A DNA stretch of 10,317 bases from Eubacteriales Family XIII. Incertae Sedis bacterium (GCA_031255695.1 JAIRSA010000025.1:1-10317), one strand, 5' to 3'; shown: positions 1 to 7,853, counted from the stretch's first letter. Notes: generated by a model from the sequence alone, not told the origin. Program-made: numbers and translations.

Positions 1-1518
1 ATGTTCGACAACATACCGTTTGAACGGGATTCGAACAACTCCGCGCGGCCTTACCTTGAGCCGTGGCCTGCCGCCGGCAACCAGTATTTCCAGAACCGGG
101 CCATAGGCGCCGGCGAGACGCAGTCGTGGACGGAGTCCTACTACCACTCGTTCGGGCTCGACATGGCGACTAACGCCACCCCGGACGCGTCGGCCCTGCT
201 CAAATTCTACAGGGAAGACATAGTCAACAACCTTTACCGCCCGGTGGCCGAGGTTTACACGACTAAGCTTGAGAAGCCCATAACGGCTGTGCTGAGGAGG
301 AACGACACCGGCGCCGCGATCAAGACCTACAGCTACACCTCGAAGATCATGAACCACGAGATCGTAGAGTCTGACGTGCTGGTCCCCGTAGGCACCAAAG
401 TGACGCTTGAGCTCTATGAAGGGGCCGCAGCGGGGACGCCGTTCTTCACGGCTTGGGCCGTCCAGGGCCAGGCCTTCGAGGCTGACAGGACTTCGCCCGT
501 CACCGACGTGACCATTTCCCACGGCAGTTCCATCGACATACCGGGGCGCGTGGCCGAAAGCGGCAATGCACAGTACCGCGTCAGGGAATTGTTCGCGTAC
601 GCCTCGCCGTTCTCGGCAGATGGTTTCCAGAAAGTCATCTGGTCGAAGGTTGGCGGCGACGTGGATGAAGTGACCGTCGAAAGCGGGGCTACCGCCACTG
701 CCCCCAGCCCCTCAAACAGCTGGTGGCATTCCTACGACTATATCACCCTGCGCGGGCACGCGCCAGGCAGTTCTGTAGTGCTGAGGGCGACCGCCAAGGA
801 CGAGAACATCGCGGATCCGGCGGCCAAGCCTTACGCCGAAATCACGGTCAACGTGAAGAAGCCGCTATATCTGAAGATCCCGAACAATCCTGGCAACAAC
901 ACGGGTTCTACCGCGAATTATGGGCGCAATATGTATTCGCCCTACAACTTCAACCTCGATATGACTGTAAACCTGACGATAAGCAAGCATAACGCCGACA
1001 CGGTGCAGGGGCCCATCAATGTCGAGGTCTGGGACAGGGCCAACGAGCGCGCCACGCCGTTCATAACCTTCCAGGTCGACGGCATCGGCACACACCCATT
1101 GGAGATACCCGCAAACACCCTGCCGCGCGAGGAGTACTACAAGATCGTGGCGAGGTCTGCGGACGGAGAGGCCCTCGGCTATGAGTTCTTCAGGGTGGAC
1201 GGCTACAGCGTCATCGACTGGTCCAAGGAAGTGACCGTAAGCGGCGGCGACATCAACGTCAGATACACCAAGAAGAACAGCAATGTCGCGGGCAGCATCA
1301 CCCTCGCTGAGGATGCCATGGCCTACGTGAACGGCGTGCCATGCACGGTCAGCGTCGGCAGCACGGCGACGGGCGCCAACTCCAACACGAACACGCTGAT
1401 CATCTCCGGCGGCAGCAGCGCGGCTGTTGACGGCGAGAACACGGTCGAGGTCGTGGGCGTGAAATTCCCGCAGTATCCGGGCTACACTATGACCATAAGC
1501 GACACATTCATAAGATGA
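1..1518 (+). CDS. Probable exported/surface beta-rich protein with Ig-like segment (3' part)
   Basis: I do not recognise the family. The reading frame is open from the first base, so the ATG at 1 is probably internal and the N-terminus, including any signal peptide, is outside the window. The visible 505 residues are rich in Thr, Ser, Asn, Gly and aromatics with one cysteine (C448), which fits an extracellular beta-sandwich protein. Residues about 166-285 follow the Big_2-like pattern: VTDVTIS, then VIWSK, then ITLRGHAPGSSVVLRATAKD, ending in AEITVNV. Residues about 310-400 (ITFQVDG, EEYYKIVARSADG) and 410-505 look like two further beta domains; the last has GENTVEVVGVKFP near its end. No LPXTG motif, C-terminal membrane segment or SLH repeat is seen, so any anchoring must come from the missing part. 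It ends in a double stop (TGATAG) and converges on pyk. The Ig-like call is moderate; function is unknown. Confidence 0.7.
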   Translation: MFDNIPFERDSNNSARPYLEPWPAAGNQYFQNRAIGAGETQSWTESYYHSFGLDMATNATPDASALLKFYREDIVNNLYRPVAEVYTTKLEKPITAVLRRNDTGAAIKTYSYTSKIMNHEIVESDVLVPVGTKVTLELYEGAAAGTPFFTAWAVQGQAFEADRTSPVTDVTISHGSSIDIPGRVAESGNAQYRVRELFAYASPFSADGFQKVIWSKVGGDVDEVTVESGATATAPSPSNSWWHSYDYITLRGHAPGSSVVLRATAKDENIADPAAKPYAEITVNVKKPLYLKIPNNPGNNTGSTANYGRNMYSPYNFNLDMTVNLTISKHNADTVQGPINVEVWDRANERATPFITFQVDGIGTHPLEIPANTLPREEYYKIVARSADGEALGYEFFRVDGYSVIDWSKEVTVSGGDINVRYTKKNSNVAGSITLAEDAMAYVNGVPCTVSVGSTATGANSNTNTLIISGGSSAAVDGENTVEVVGVKFPQYPGYTMTISDTFIR

Positions 1519-1538
1519 TAGGCCCGGCAGCGCAATGC

Positions 1539-1572
1539 AAGGCAGGCGCGGCAGTATACGTTTGCCTGCCTT
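1539..1572. repeat. 9-bp inverted repeat after the first gene
   Basis: AAGGCAGGC (1539-1547) and GCCTGCCTT (1564-1572) form a perfect 9-bp stem around a 16-nt loop, 20 bases past the stop codon. There is no clear T-tract on either strand, so it is a weak terminator candidate at best. It could instead protect the 3' end of the plus-strand transcript. The rest of 1519-1611 shows nothing recognisable. Confidence 0.45.
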
Positions 1573-1611
1573 AATACAATAGGCCTGCAGCAGCATCGGC
1601 TCGGCCTCCTG

Positions 1612-1655
1612 AAAAACGATAGGCATGCCACTTCAGCGTGGCATGCCTATCGTTT
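1612..1655 (-). terminator. Strong hairpin terminator of the pyk unit, possibly bidirectional
   Basis: The arms 1614-1631 and 1638-1655 are perfectly complementary over 18 bp, with a 6-base loop (TTCAGC on the plus strand). Read on the minus strand the stem runs into five T residues (1616-1612), the form of an intrinsic terminator for the dnaE-pfkA-pyk transcript about 150 bases after the pyk stop. On the plus strand the stem ends in only TTT but could also stop the convergent gene, 95 bases after its stop codon. Confidence 0.85.
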
Positions 1656-1805
1656 ATGCGGCGTCATGCGGCGGCGGCGTGAGCTGGCGCCATGCGGCGG
1701 CGGCGTGAGCTGGCGCCATGGGCTGGCGCCATGCGCCGGCGTGCGGCGGCGGCGTGGGCTGGCGCCGTGAGCTGACGCCGTGAGCTGGCGTCATGCGCCG
1801 GCGTC
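1656..1805. repeat. Tandem 13-bp GC-rich array in the pyk 3' UTR
   Basis: Read on the plus strand, this stretch divides into 13-base units of rough consensus RTGNGCYGGCGYC. Full units start at 1666, 1679, 1692, 1705, 1718, 1754, 1767, 1780 and 1793. There are shorter or composite units at 1656 (10 bases) and 1731 (10+13). Two 26-base pairs of units (1666-1691 and 1692-1717) are identical, pointing to recent duplication. Many units contain the palindrome GGCGCC. The last unit runs into the pyk stop codon, and the first touches the terminator hairpin. The unit is not a multiple of three and no gene is apparent here. The whole array should be transcribed as pyk 3' UTR. Confidence 0.9.
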
Positions 1806-3237
1806 AAAACTCGTTGCCGATCTCGTGTATCCTCATCATGTTTGTGTTGCCGCTCGTGCCTAGCGGGATCCCTGCCGTCAGCACTATCAGATCGCCGTCG
1901 TCGACCAGGCTGTGCTCCATGCATTGGCGGATCACCGCCCGGAAGAACTCCTGCTGATCGTCGAACCTGTCCATGTGGAAGGCCGTCACGCCCCAGACGA
2001 GCGCCAGCTGCCTCACCGCCGTCTCGTCCATGGAGAACGCGATGATGGGGGCTTTCGGCCTGTACTTGGATATGCGCACGGCCGTCTGCCCGGACGACGT
2101 AGGCGTCACTATGGCCTTGGCGCCCAGCGTGTCGGCGCTGCTGCACGTGCAGAAGCCTATGGTGCTCGTGACGCTCGCCTCCTGCCCCGCGCGGCGGCTT
2201 TCGGCCGTGCGCCCATGGCGGATCGCCACCTCGGCGGAGCGGGCGACGCTGCGCATCATCTTCACGGCCTCAAGCGGGTATTTCCCTGATGCCGTCTCCC
2301 CCGACAGCATTATCGCGTCCGTGCCGTCCAGGACGGCGTTCGCCACGTCGGCGACCTCGGCCCGCGTCGGGCGGGGGTTTCTTATCATCGAATCCATCAT
2401 CTGCGTAGCGGTGATGACGGGTATCCCCGCTTTGTTGCACTTCCTTATGATCTCTTTCTGTATGAGCGGCACCTCTTCAGGCGGTATCTCGACCCCCAGA
2501 TCGCCCCGCGCTACCATGACCACGTTGGCGGTCCTGACGATCTCGTCTATATTGTCGATGCCCTCCTTGTTCTCGATCTTCGCTATGATCTTGATCTTCT
2601 TGGCGCCGAGCGCATGTATGTATTTCCTTATTTCATCCACATCGGAGGCCTTGCGTATGAATGAGGCCGCTATGAAGTCCACGCCTGCATTGATCCCGAA
2701 CTCGATGTCGTCCTTGTCGACCAGGGACATCGCAGGCAGATGCACGCTGACCCCAGGTATGTTTATGCTCTTGTGGTCCTTGATCTCGCCGCCGTTGTGC
2801 ACCACGCACACCACATCGCCGCCGCTCACCTCTTCGACGCCGAGCTCGATCAGCCCGTCGTCTATCAGGATCGTGTCGCCTGCGGCTACATCCTTGACCA
2901 GCGCCTTGTAGCTGGCGCTGCACATCTGCGAGTTGCCCATGACCTCCTTGGTCATGATCGTGAATTTCTGGCCCTCGGCAAGGATTGCGGAGCCGCCCTC
3001 GAAACGCCCTGTCCTTATCTCCGGCCCCCTCGTGTCAAGTATGATCGCGATGGGGAGGCCCAGCTCCTCGCGTATCTCCTTGATCATCTCTATTTTGTCT
3101 TTGTGCTCTGCGTGCGTCCCGTGGGAAAAATTCAGGCGCGCCGCGTTCATACCCGAAAGCATGAGCTCTTTGAGCATCTCCCTGTTGCCGCTGGCAGGCC
3201 CTATGGTGCAGATCAGTTTAGTCCTGTCAAGTTCCAT
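1804..3237 (-). CDS. pyk: Pyruvate kinase
   Basis: Converts phosphoenolpyruvate and ADP to pyruvate and ATP, the last step of glycolysis, in the cytosol, normally as a tetramer. The 477 residues match the usual length of the short form. The extra C-terminal PEP-utiliser-like domain found in Bacillus enzymes is absent. Visible motifs are KLICTIGPAS (7-16), ARLNFSHG (33-40, substrate and K+ site), LDTRGPEIRTG (68-78, start of the B domain), the signature IIAKIENKEG with catalytic K220 and metal ligand E222, ARGDLGVE with D246, and TATQMM with T278. The C domain with the effector site covers about 358-477. The start ATG follows AAGGGTG (3253-3247) by nine bases. This site begins at the pfkA stop codon, and the two genes are only 15 bases apart, so they are co-transcribed. 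The stop codon lies at the edge of the 13-bp array. Identity is very secure. Confidence 0.98.
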   Translation of the reverse strand: MELDRTKLICTIGPASGNREMLKELMLSGMNAARLNFSHGTHAEHKDKIEMIKEIREELGLPIAIILDTRGPEIRTGRFEGGSAILAEGQKFTIMTKEVMGNSQMCSASYKALVKDVAAGDTILIDDGLIELGVEEVSGGDVVCVVHNGGEIKDHKSINIPGVSVHLPAMSLVDKDDIEFGINAGVDFIAASFIRKASDVDEIRKYIHALGAKKIKIIAKIENKEGIDNIDEIVRTANVVMVARGDLGVEIPPEEVPLIQKEIIRKCNKAGIPVITATQMMDSMIRNPRPTRAEVADVANAVLDGTDAIMLSGETASGKYPLEAVKMMRSVARSAEVAIRHGRTAESRRAGQEASVTSTIGFCTCSSADTLGAKAIVTPTSSGQTAVRISKYRPKAPIIAFSMDETAVRQLALVWGVTAFHMDRFDDQQEFFRAVIRQCMEHSLVDDGDLIVLTAGIPLGTSGNTNMMRIHEIGNEF

Positions 3238-3252
3238 AATAAATCACACCCT

Positions 3253-4215
3253 TCAAATCGAAAGTATTTCGGCGAGGCGGTTGATGCCGTCGTCATAATC
3301 CTTCTTCATGCCCAGGGCCTCTTCGAGATCGTAGTGCACTATCTCTGTCCCTCTTATGCCGACCGCCCTGTTGCCGATATCGTCCTTAAGCAGCTCTACC
3401 GCCTTGTAGCCCATCCTGCTCGCCAGCATCCTGTCCCTGCCTGTCGGCGAGCCGCCGCGCTGTATGTAGGCCAGGACGACCACCTTGGTCTCAAGCCCTG
3501 TCCGCTCCGTTATGACGTCGGCCAGCTCCTGCGACGACAGGGGCACGCCTTCCGCCTTGATGATGACGCTGTGCATCTTGCCCCTGTTCTTGCCCTGGAT
3601 CAGCTTGCGGCAGATATCGTTTATGTTCGGCTCCACCTCCGGTATGAGCACCGTCTCCGCGCCGCCGCAGAGGCCTGCGTAAAGCGCTATGTCGCCGCAG
3701 TTCCTGCCCATCACCTCTATTACCGTGCTGCGTTCGTGGGACGAGGATGTGTCCCTTATATTGCCAATAGCGGCAAGCACTGTGTTGACCGATGTGTCGA
3801 AGCCTATCGTGAAATCCGTGTAGGCAAGGTCGTTGTCGATGGTGCCCGGCAGGCCGATCACGGGCACCCCTGCCTTGCCGATCTTCAGCCCGCCTGTGAG
3901 CGAGCCGTCGCCCCCAACGACCACAAGCCCCTGGATCTGGAAATTCTCCAGCATGTCCATGGCGCGCTTGAAGCCTTCGGGCTGCATGAACTGCGAGCTC
4001 CGCGCCGTGTGGAGCATGGTGCCCCCGCGCTGTATTATGTCGGATACCGAAGAGACCGTCAGTTCCCTTATCTCGCCTGCGATGAGGCCCTCGTAGCCCC
4101 TGTCGATGCCGTAGACCTGCATGTCGTTGTAGATGCCCCCCCTCACGACTGCCCGTATCGCCGCGTTCATGCCTGGCGAATCGCCGCCGCTTGTCAAAAT
4201 CCCTATTCTTTTCAT
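3253..4215 (-). CDS. pfkA: ATP-dependent 6-phosphofructokinase
   Basis: Phosphorylates fructose 6-phosphate to fructose 1,6-bisphosphate, the committed step of glycolysis, as a cytosolic tetramer. The 320 residues match the family, and numbering aligns with the Bacillus/E. coli enzyme up to about residue 240. Visible are GGDSPGMNAAIR with G11, R72, GGDGS with D103 and G104, PGTIDND with T125, catalytic D127 and D129, R162, MGR (169-171) and E222. G104 and G124 indicate ATP rather than pyrophosphate as donor. Effector-site residues R21, R25, R154, R211 and K213 are present. From about 240 there is a one-residue shift. The positions of the usual F6P ligands R243 and H249 are occupied by K244 and Y250, while R253 is kept. 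The start is set by the family N-terminus MKRIGILTSGG and a GGGAG site just upstream; a 13-codon upstream extension is rejected. It lies between dnaE and pyk. Confidence 0.98.
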   Translation of the reverse strand: MKRIGILTSGGDSPGMNAAIRAVVRGGIYNDMQVYGIDRGYEGLIAGEIRELTVSSVSDIIQRGGTMLHTARSSQFMQPEGFKRAMDMLENFQIQGLVVVGGDGSLTGGLKIGKAGVPVIGLPGTIDNDLAYTDFTIGFDTSVNTVLAAIGNIRDTSSSHERSTVIEVMGRNCGDIALYAGLCGGAETVLIPEVEPNINDICRKLIQGKNRGKMHSVIIKAEGVPLSSQELADVITERTGLETKVVVLAYIQRGGSPTGRDRMLASRMGYKAVELLKDDIGNRAVGIRGTEIVHYDLEEALGMKKDYDDGINRLAEILSI

Positions 4216-4221
4216 ATAATT

Positions 4222-4227
4222 CTCCCT
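4222..4227 (-). promoter_or_regulatory. Ribosome binding site of pfkA
   Basis: AGGGAG on the minus strand sits six bases before the ATG at 4215. It decides this start over the in-frame ATG at 4254, which would add 13 residues with no resemblance to the family. Confidence 0.85.
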
Positions 4228-4234
4228 TCTTTCA

Positions 4235-4260
4235 GCAATACCGCATTGGCGCAATACTGC
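4235..4260. repeat. Pair of 10-bp direct repeats upstream of pfkA
   Basis: GCAATACCGC (4235-4244) and GCAATACTGC (4251-4260) differ at one base and are 16 bases apart start to start. The intervening bases create a small inverted repeat, ATTG-GCG-CAAT (4245-4255). They lie about 20-45 bases upstream of the pfkA start, where a regulator could act, but no known operator is recognised. Chance is possible. Confidence 0.4.
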
Positions 4261-4320
4261 CCGTTTTTACGTGCCATCATCAGACAGCGCATGATGTTTC
4301 TGCCAGCTTCAGATCTGCCG

Positions 4321-4512
4321 GCTCCGTCGGCTTCAGCCGCGCCGGCTCCGTCAGCTTCAGCCGCGCCGGCTCCGTCGGCCGCCGGGCCAGTTCTGCCAGC
4401 CGCGCCGGCCGCAGCCCCGCCAGATCTGCCGACCGCGCCGGCTCCGTCGGCTTCAGCCGGGCCAGCCCTGCCGGCCGCGCCGGCCGCAGCAGCCCTGTCA
4501 GCCGCTGGCCGC
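4321..4512. repeat. 24-bp / 72-bp GC-rich tandem array between dnaE and pfkA
   Basis: On the plus strand a 24-base unit beginning GCTCCGTCGGCTTCAGCC occurs at 4321 and 4345 (one mismatch in this stretch). It restarts at 4369 in altered form and again at 4441. The last two starts are 72 bases apart and each is followed by similar CGCGCCGGCCGCAG segments, so a higher-order unit of three times 24 is likely. The array fills most of the 282-base dnaE-pfkA gap and reaches the last codons of dnaE. I see no gene in it: the open plus-strand frame reads only Pro/Ala/Ser repeats. The remaining 4216-4320 holds the pfkA ribosome site and a direct-repeat pair; no convincing promoter is seen. Confidence 0.88.
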
Positions 4513-7500
4513 CCCCATAAGCCCCTTCTTCCTATAATATTCCTCCGCCACGGAAACTGGCGTTATCTTGTCGGCAATTATCTTGGGCGTCTCCTCTTCC
4601 TTGAAGTTCAGGCGCCCGCGGATGACCACCACCGAGTCTTCGTTTAGCGCGGCGGCGCATTTCTCATATACGTTCGGGAATACCAGCGCCTCCACTTCCC
4701 CCAGCAGATCCTCCACATCTATGAAGGCCATCATCTTGCCTGTCTTGGTGATCTGCGTCTTCTTTCTGTTTATTATCGCCACCATCAGCACTTCCATATT
4801 GTCGCGGATACGCGGGTGGTCCTGGAAATGCACTATCTCGTCGGATGTCACATTGCTGATCCTGTCTATTATGTGCCTGTTGTCCGCAAGCGGGTGGCCC
4901 GTGAGGTACATGCCCAGCACCTCTTTCTCCATGGCCATCCTGGCGGCCTTGCCGAAGTCCTCCACTTGGGGCAGCCTGTCCCTGTATGCCGCCTCCTTCA
5001 TCGCGCCCTCGTTCATCTGGAACATGGATAGCTGCCCCGCGATCTTCCTGCGCGCCTCGTTCTGGGCCGACTCCATGAGCTTCCCGTAGACCGCCATGTG
5101 CCGCGCCCGGTTCGGGTCGAGGCAGTCGAGCGCGCCGGCGCGGATGAGGCTTTCCACCGCCTTCTTGTTGATGTCGTTTATGTCCAGGCCGTCTATGAAC
5201 TCGTATATGTCGGCCGGGGGGCCGTTCTGCTCCCTCGCCCGTATTATCGCGTCGATCGCGCCTTCGCCCACATTCTTCACGCCCAGCAGCCCGAAGCGTA
5301 TCTTGCCTCCCTTGACGCTGAACTTCTTGCTGCTCTCGTTGATGTCGGGCGGCAGCACCTCTATGCCCATATCCGTGCAGTTGCGCACGTAGCGCGCGAT
5401 CTGGGACGCGTCGCCTATGAGGCTGGTCATGAGCGCGGCCATGAATTCCACTGGGTAATATGCCTTCAGCCAGCCTGTCTGGTAGGCCAGCACGGCGTAG
5501 GCGGCGGCATGCGATTTGTTGAACGCGTATTCCGCGAAGCTCACCATCTGGTTGAATATCTCCCTGGCGACGGGCTCCGGCACGCCGTTCCTGACGCAGC
5601 CGGCGATCTTCACGCCGCCGGGGCTGTCGCTGGCTCCTGCGTCGGTGCTGCCGGGGCCGCTGAGACCGCCATCTCCGGCAGTGCTACTGCCGCCGGGGCC
5701 TACCGGATCGCCGAAGATGAATTTCTCCTCTTCCTTGAGCATCACATCCCGCTTTTTCTTGCTCATGGCGCGCCTGACCATATCGCTCTGCCCATAGGTG
5801 TAGCCGGCCAGATCCCGGACTATCTGCATTACCTGTTCCTGATAGACCATGCAGCCGTAGGTGACGGACAGTATGGGCTCCAGCTTCGGGTGCAGGTATT
5901 TCGCGCCCGCAGGGTTGTTCTTGTTCCTTATATATGTCGGTATGGATGCCATGGGCCCCGGCCGGTAGAGCGAGATCCCCGCGATAATGTCTTCAAAGCA
6001 GTCGGGCTTCAGCTCCCTCATGAACTGCGTCATCCCCGTGCTTTCAAGCTGGAAGACGCCCTGGGTATTGCCGCCCGCGATGAGGGCGAAGACCTTGGGG
6101 TCGTCCATTTTCATCTTCGAGAACTCGACCTCGACGCCATGGTCCTGGCGTATCAGCTCAAGGGCATCACGTATAACCGTGAGGTTCCTGAGCCCGAGGA
6201 AATCCATCTTCAGCAGCCCCAGCTCCTCTATCGTCCCCATGGGGAACTGTGTACTGACGCCTTTTTCGGCGTTGTAGAGCGGCACATACTCGTCAATGCG
6301 TTCCTTCGATATTACGACGCCCGCCGCATGTGTCGATGCGTGGCGCGGCATCCCTTCCAATGCCTTCGCCATATCGACGAGCCGCCTGACGCGCGGGTCG
6401 GAATCATATGAGCTTTTCAGCTCTGGGCTTGTGTCGAGGGCCCTTTGGAGCGTCATGTCGAGCGCGAACGGTATCATCTTGGCGATCTGGTCCACCTCCG
6501 GGTAGCTCATGTTCAGCGCGCGGCCGACATCGCGCACGGCCGCCTTCGCCTTCATCGTCCCGAAGGTTATGATCTGCGCGACCTTGTCCGCGCCATACTT
6601 GCCAATAACGTAGTCTATCACCTCGCCGCGCCTCTCATAGCAGAAATCTATGTCTATATCTGGCATGCTGATCCGCTCAGGGTTCAGGAAGCGCTCGAAT
6701 ATGAGGTTGTACTCTATGGGGTCTATGTCCGTGATGCCGAGGGTGTAGGCGACGAGGCTCCCCGCCGCCGAGCCCCTGCCCGGCCCTACCATTATCCCGT
6801 TCTCCTTGGCATATCTTATGAAATCCCACACGATGAGGAAGTATTCTACATAGCCCATCTCCTTGACGGTGTCCAGCTCGTAGCCCAGCCGCCCGCGAAG
6901 CCCTTCCGCCGCAGCGCCGTAGCGCCGCTCTAGCCCCTCCGAGCAGAGCTGCCGCAAGAAGGCGAAGTTGTCCATGCCTCCGGGCGACGTGAACTCCGGC
7001 AGGTGGAGCTTGCCGAACTCGAATTCCACGTTGCAGGCCTCCACGATCCGCGCCGTGTTCGACAGCGCCTCAGGTATGTCGCTGAACAGCGCGGCCATCT
7101 CTTCCTCGGATTTCAGATAGAACTGGTCGGTCTGGAAGCGCATGCGGTCTTCGTCATCGACATTCTTGGCCGTCTGTATGCAGAGCAGCACGTCATGGGC
7201 GGCGGCATCTTCCCTCCTGATGTAGTGGACATCGTTCGTCGCCACCAATGGTATGCCCGTCTCCTCGTGCAGGGCTATGATCCCCGCCCTTATGCGGCGT
7301 TCCTCCTCAAGGCCCTGATCCTGGATCTCAAGATAGAAATTCCCCTCCCCGAAAATATCCAAAAGGGCAAGCGCCTCGCGCTTTGCCCCTTCATAATTGT
7401 CTGAAAGCAGCATCCTCTGGACATCGCCTGCAAGACAGGCCGATAGCGCTATGAGCCCGCCCGAATGGCGCCGCAGGAGTTCTCTGTCCGCGCGGGGCTT

Positions 7501-7845
7501 GTAGTAGAAGCCTTCGGTGTGGGCGGCGGACACGATCTTCAGCAGGTTTCTGTACCCGCCGCTGTCCTTGGCCAGCAGCACCAGATGCCCCTGGCGCTTG
7601 TCCTTTTCCGGCTCCTTGTCACGCATGCCACGGGCCGCCGTGTATATCTCGCAGCCTATTATCGGCTTTACGCCTGCGGCCCGCGCCGCCTTGTAGAAAT
7701 CGACGACGCCGAACATCACGCCGTGATCGGTGATCGCCAGCGCGTCCATAGAAAGCTCCTTGGCCCGCGCGACGAGATCTTTTATGCGCGCGGCGCCGTC
7801 CAGCAGGCTGTATTCAGTATGTACATGCAGGTGCGTGAATGCCAT
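4498..7845 (-). CDS. dnaE: DNA polymerase III alpha subunit (DnaE)
   Basis: C-family replicative DNA polymerase, 1115 residues. The N-terminal PHP domain (about 1-210) keeps its histidine/acidic metal pattern: HLHVHTEYS (5-13), ITDHG (38-42), CEIY (65-68), NDVHY (204-208). The catalytic region has GPGRGSAAGS (354-363), PDIDIDF with D396 and D398, and KMDFLGL with D548; these match E. coli D401, D403 and D555. FNKSHAAAYA (775-784) is also conserved. A helix-hairpin-helix lies near 885-908, a clamp-binding-like QLSMF at 938-942, and an OB fold at about 1015-1100. A Gly/Ser-rich insertion fills about 713-743. The start is the family N-terminus MAFTHLHVH, preceded by AGGAG; an extension to 7923 is rejected. 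A Firmicute would normally also carry PolC, so DnaE may be the primer-extending polymerase here; that is inference. Its C-terminus meets the 24-bp array. pfkA and pyk follow. Confidence 0.97.
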   Translation of the reverse strand: MAFTHLHVHTEYSLLDGAARIKDLVARAKELSMDALAITDHGVMFGVVDFYKAARAAGVKPIIGCEIYTAARGMRDKEPEKDKRQGHLVLLAKDSGGYRNLLKIVSAAHTEGFYYKPRADRELLRRHSGGLIALSACLAGDVQRMLLSDNYEGAKREALALLDIFGEGNFYLEIQDQGLEEERRIRAGIIALHEETGIPLVATNDVHYIRREDAAAHDVLLCIQTAKNVDDEDRMRFQTDQFYLKSEEEMAALFSDIPEALSNTARIVEACNVEFEFGKLHLPEFTSPGGMDNFAFLRQLCSEGLERRYGAAAEGLRGRLGYELDTVKEMGYVEYFLIVWDFIRYAKENGIMVGPGRGSAAGSLVAYTLGITDIDPIEYNLIFERFLNPERISMPDIDIDFCYERRGEVIDYVIGKYGADKVAQIITFGTMKAKAAVRDVGRALNMSYPEVDQIAKMIPFALDMTLQRALDTSPELKSSYDSDPRVRRLVDMAKALEGMPRHASTHAAGVVISKERIDEYVPLYNAEKGVSTQFPMGTIEELGLLKMDFLGLRNLTVIRDALELIRQDHGVEVEFSKMKMDDPKVFALIAGGNTQGVFQLESTGMTQFMRELKPDCFEDIIAGISLYRPGPMASIPTYIRNKNNPAGAKYLHPKLEPILSVTYGCMVYQEQVMQIVRDLAGYTYGQSDMVRRAMSKKKRDVMLKEEEKFIFGDPVGPGGSSTAGDGGLSGPGSTDAGASDSPGGVKIAGCVRNGVPEPVAREIFNQMVSFAEYAFNKSHAAAYAVLAYQTGWLKAYYPVEFMAALMTSLIGDASQIARYVRNCTDMGIEVLPPDINESSKKFSVKGGKIRFGLLGVKNVGEGAIDAIIRAREQNGPPADIYEFIDGLDINDINKKAVESLIRAGALDCLDPNRARHMAVYGKLMESAQNEARRKIAGQLSMFQMNEGAMKEAAYRDRLPQVEDFGKAARMAMEKEVLGMYLTGHPLADNRHIIDRISNVTSDEIVHFQDHPRIRDNMEVLMVAIINRKKTQITKTGKMMAFIDVEDLLGEVEALVFPNVYEKCAAALNEDSVVVIRGRLNFKEEETPKIIADKITPVSVAEEYYRKKGLMGAASG
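5617..5709 (-). repeat. In-frame Gly/Ser-rich insertion within dnaE
   Basis: This encodes about 31 residues (713-743) rich in Gly, Ser, Pro, Asp and Ala, with a loose internal duplication of a GGCCCCGGC-GGCAG(C/T) theme. It sits between the conserved EEEKFIFG and the GCVRNGVPEP segment. From general knowledge of clostridial DnaE, a much shorter loop is expected there. The flanking polymerase motifs are intact, so the gene should be functional. Confidence 0.75.
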
Positions 7846-7853
7846 ACCCCATT

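Noticed and set aside
865..1626. Minus-strand open frame opposite the first gene
   Set aside because: Overlaps the plausible plus-strand coding region, is rich in Arg/Ala/Val typical of antisense frames, and runs into the terminator region.
1656..1805. CRISPR array
   Set aside because: Units are directly adjacent 13-mers with no unique spacers; the same holds for the other GC-rich arrays.
4216..4254. Upstream extension of pfkA by 13 codons
   Set aside because: It would place the ribosome binding site inside the coding region and precede the conserved MKRIGILTSGG start.
2740..4647. Long plus-strand open frame (635 codons) opposite pyk and pfkA
   Set aside because: It lies antisense to two certain enzymes, its composition follows their codon bias, and it has no recognisable motif. 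It is an effect of GC-rich codon use.
5098..6411. Plus-strand open frame of 437 codons opposite dnaE
   Set aside because: Antisense shadow of the conserved polymerase region; no family pattern and no convincing ribosome site.
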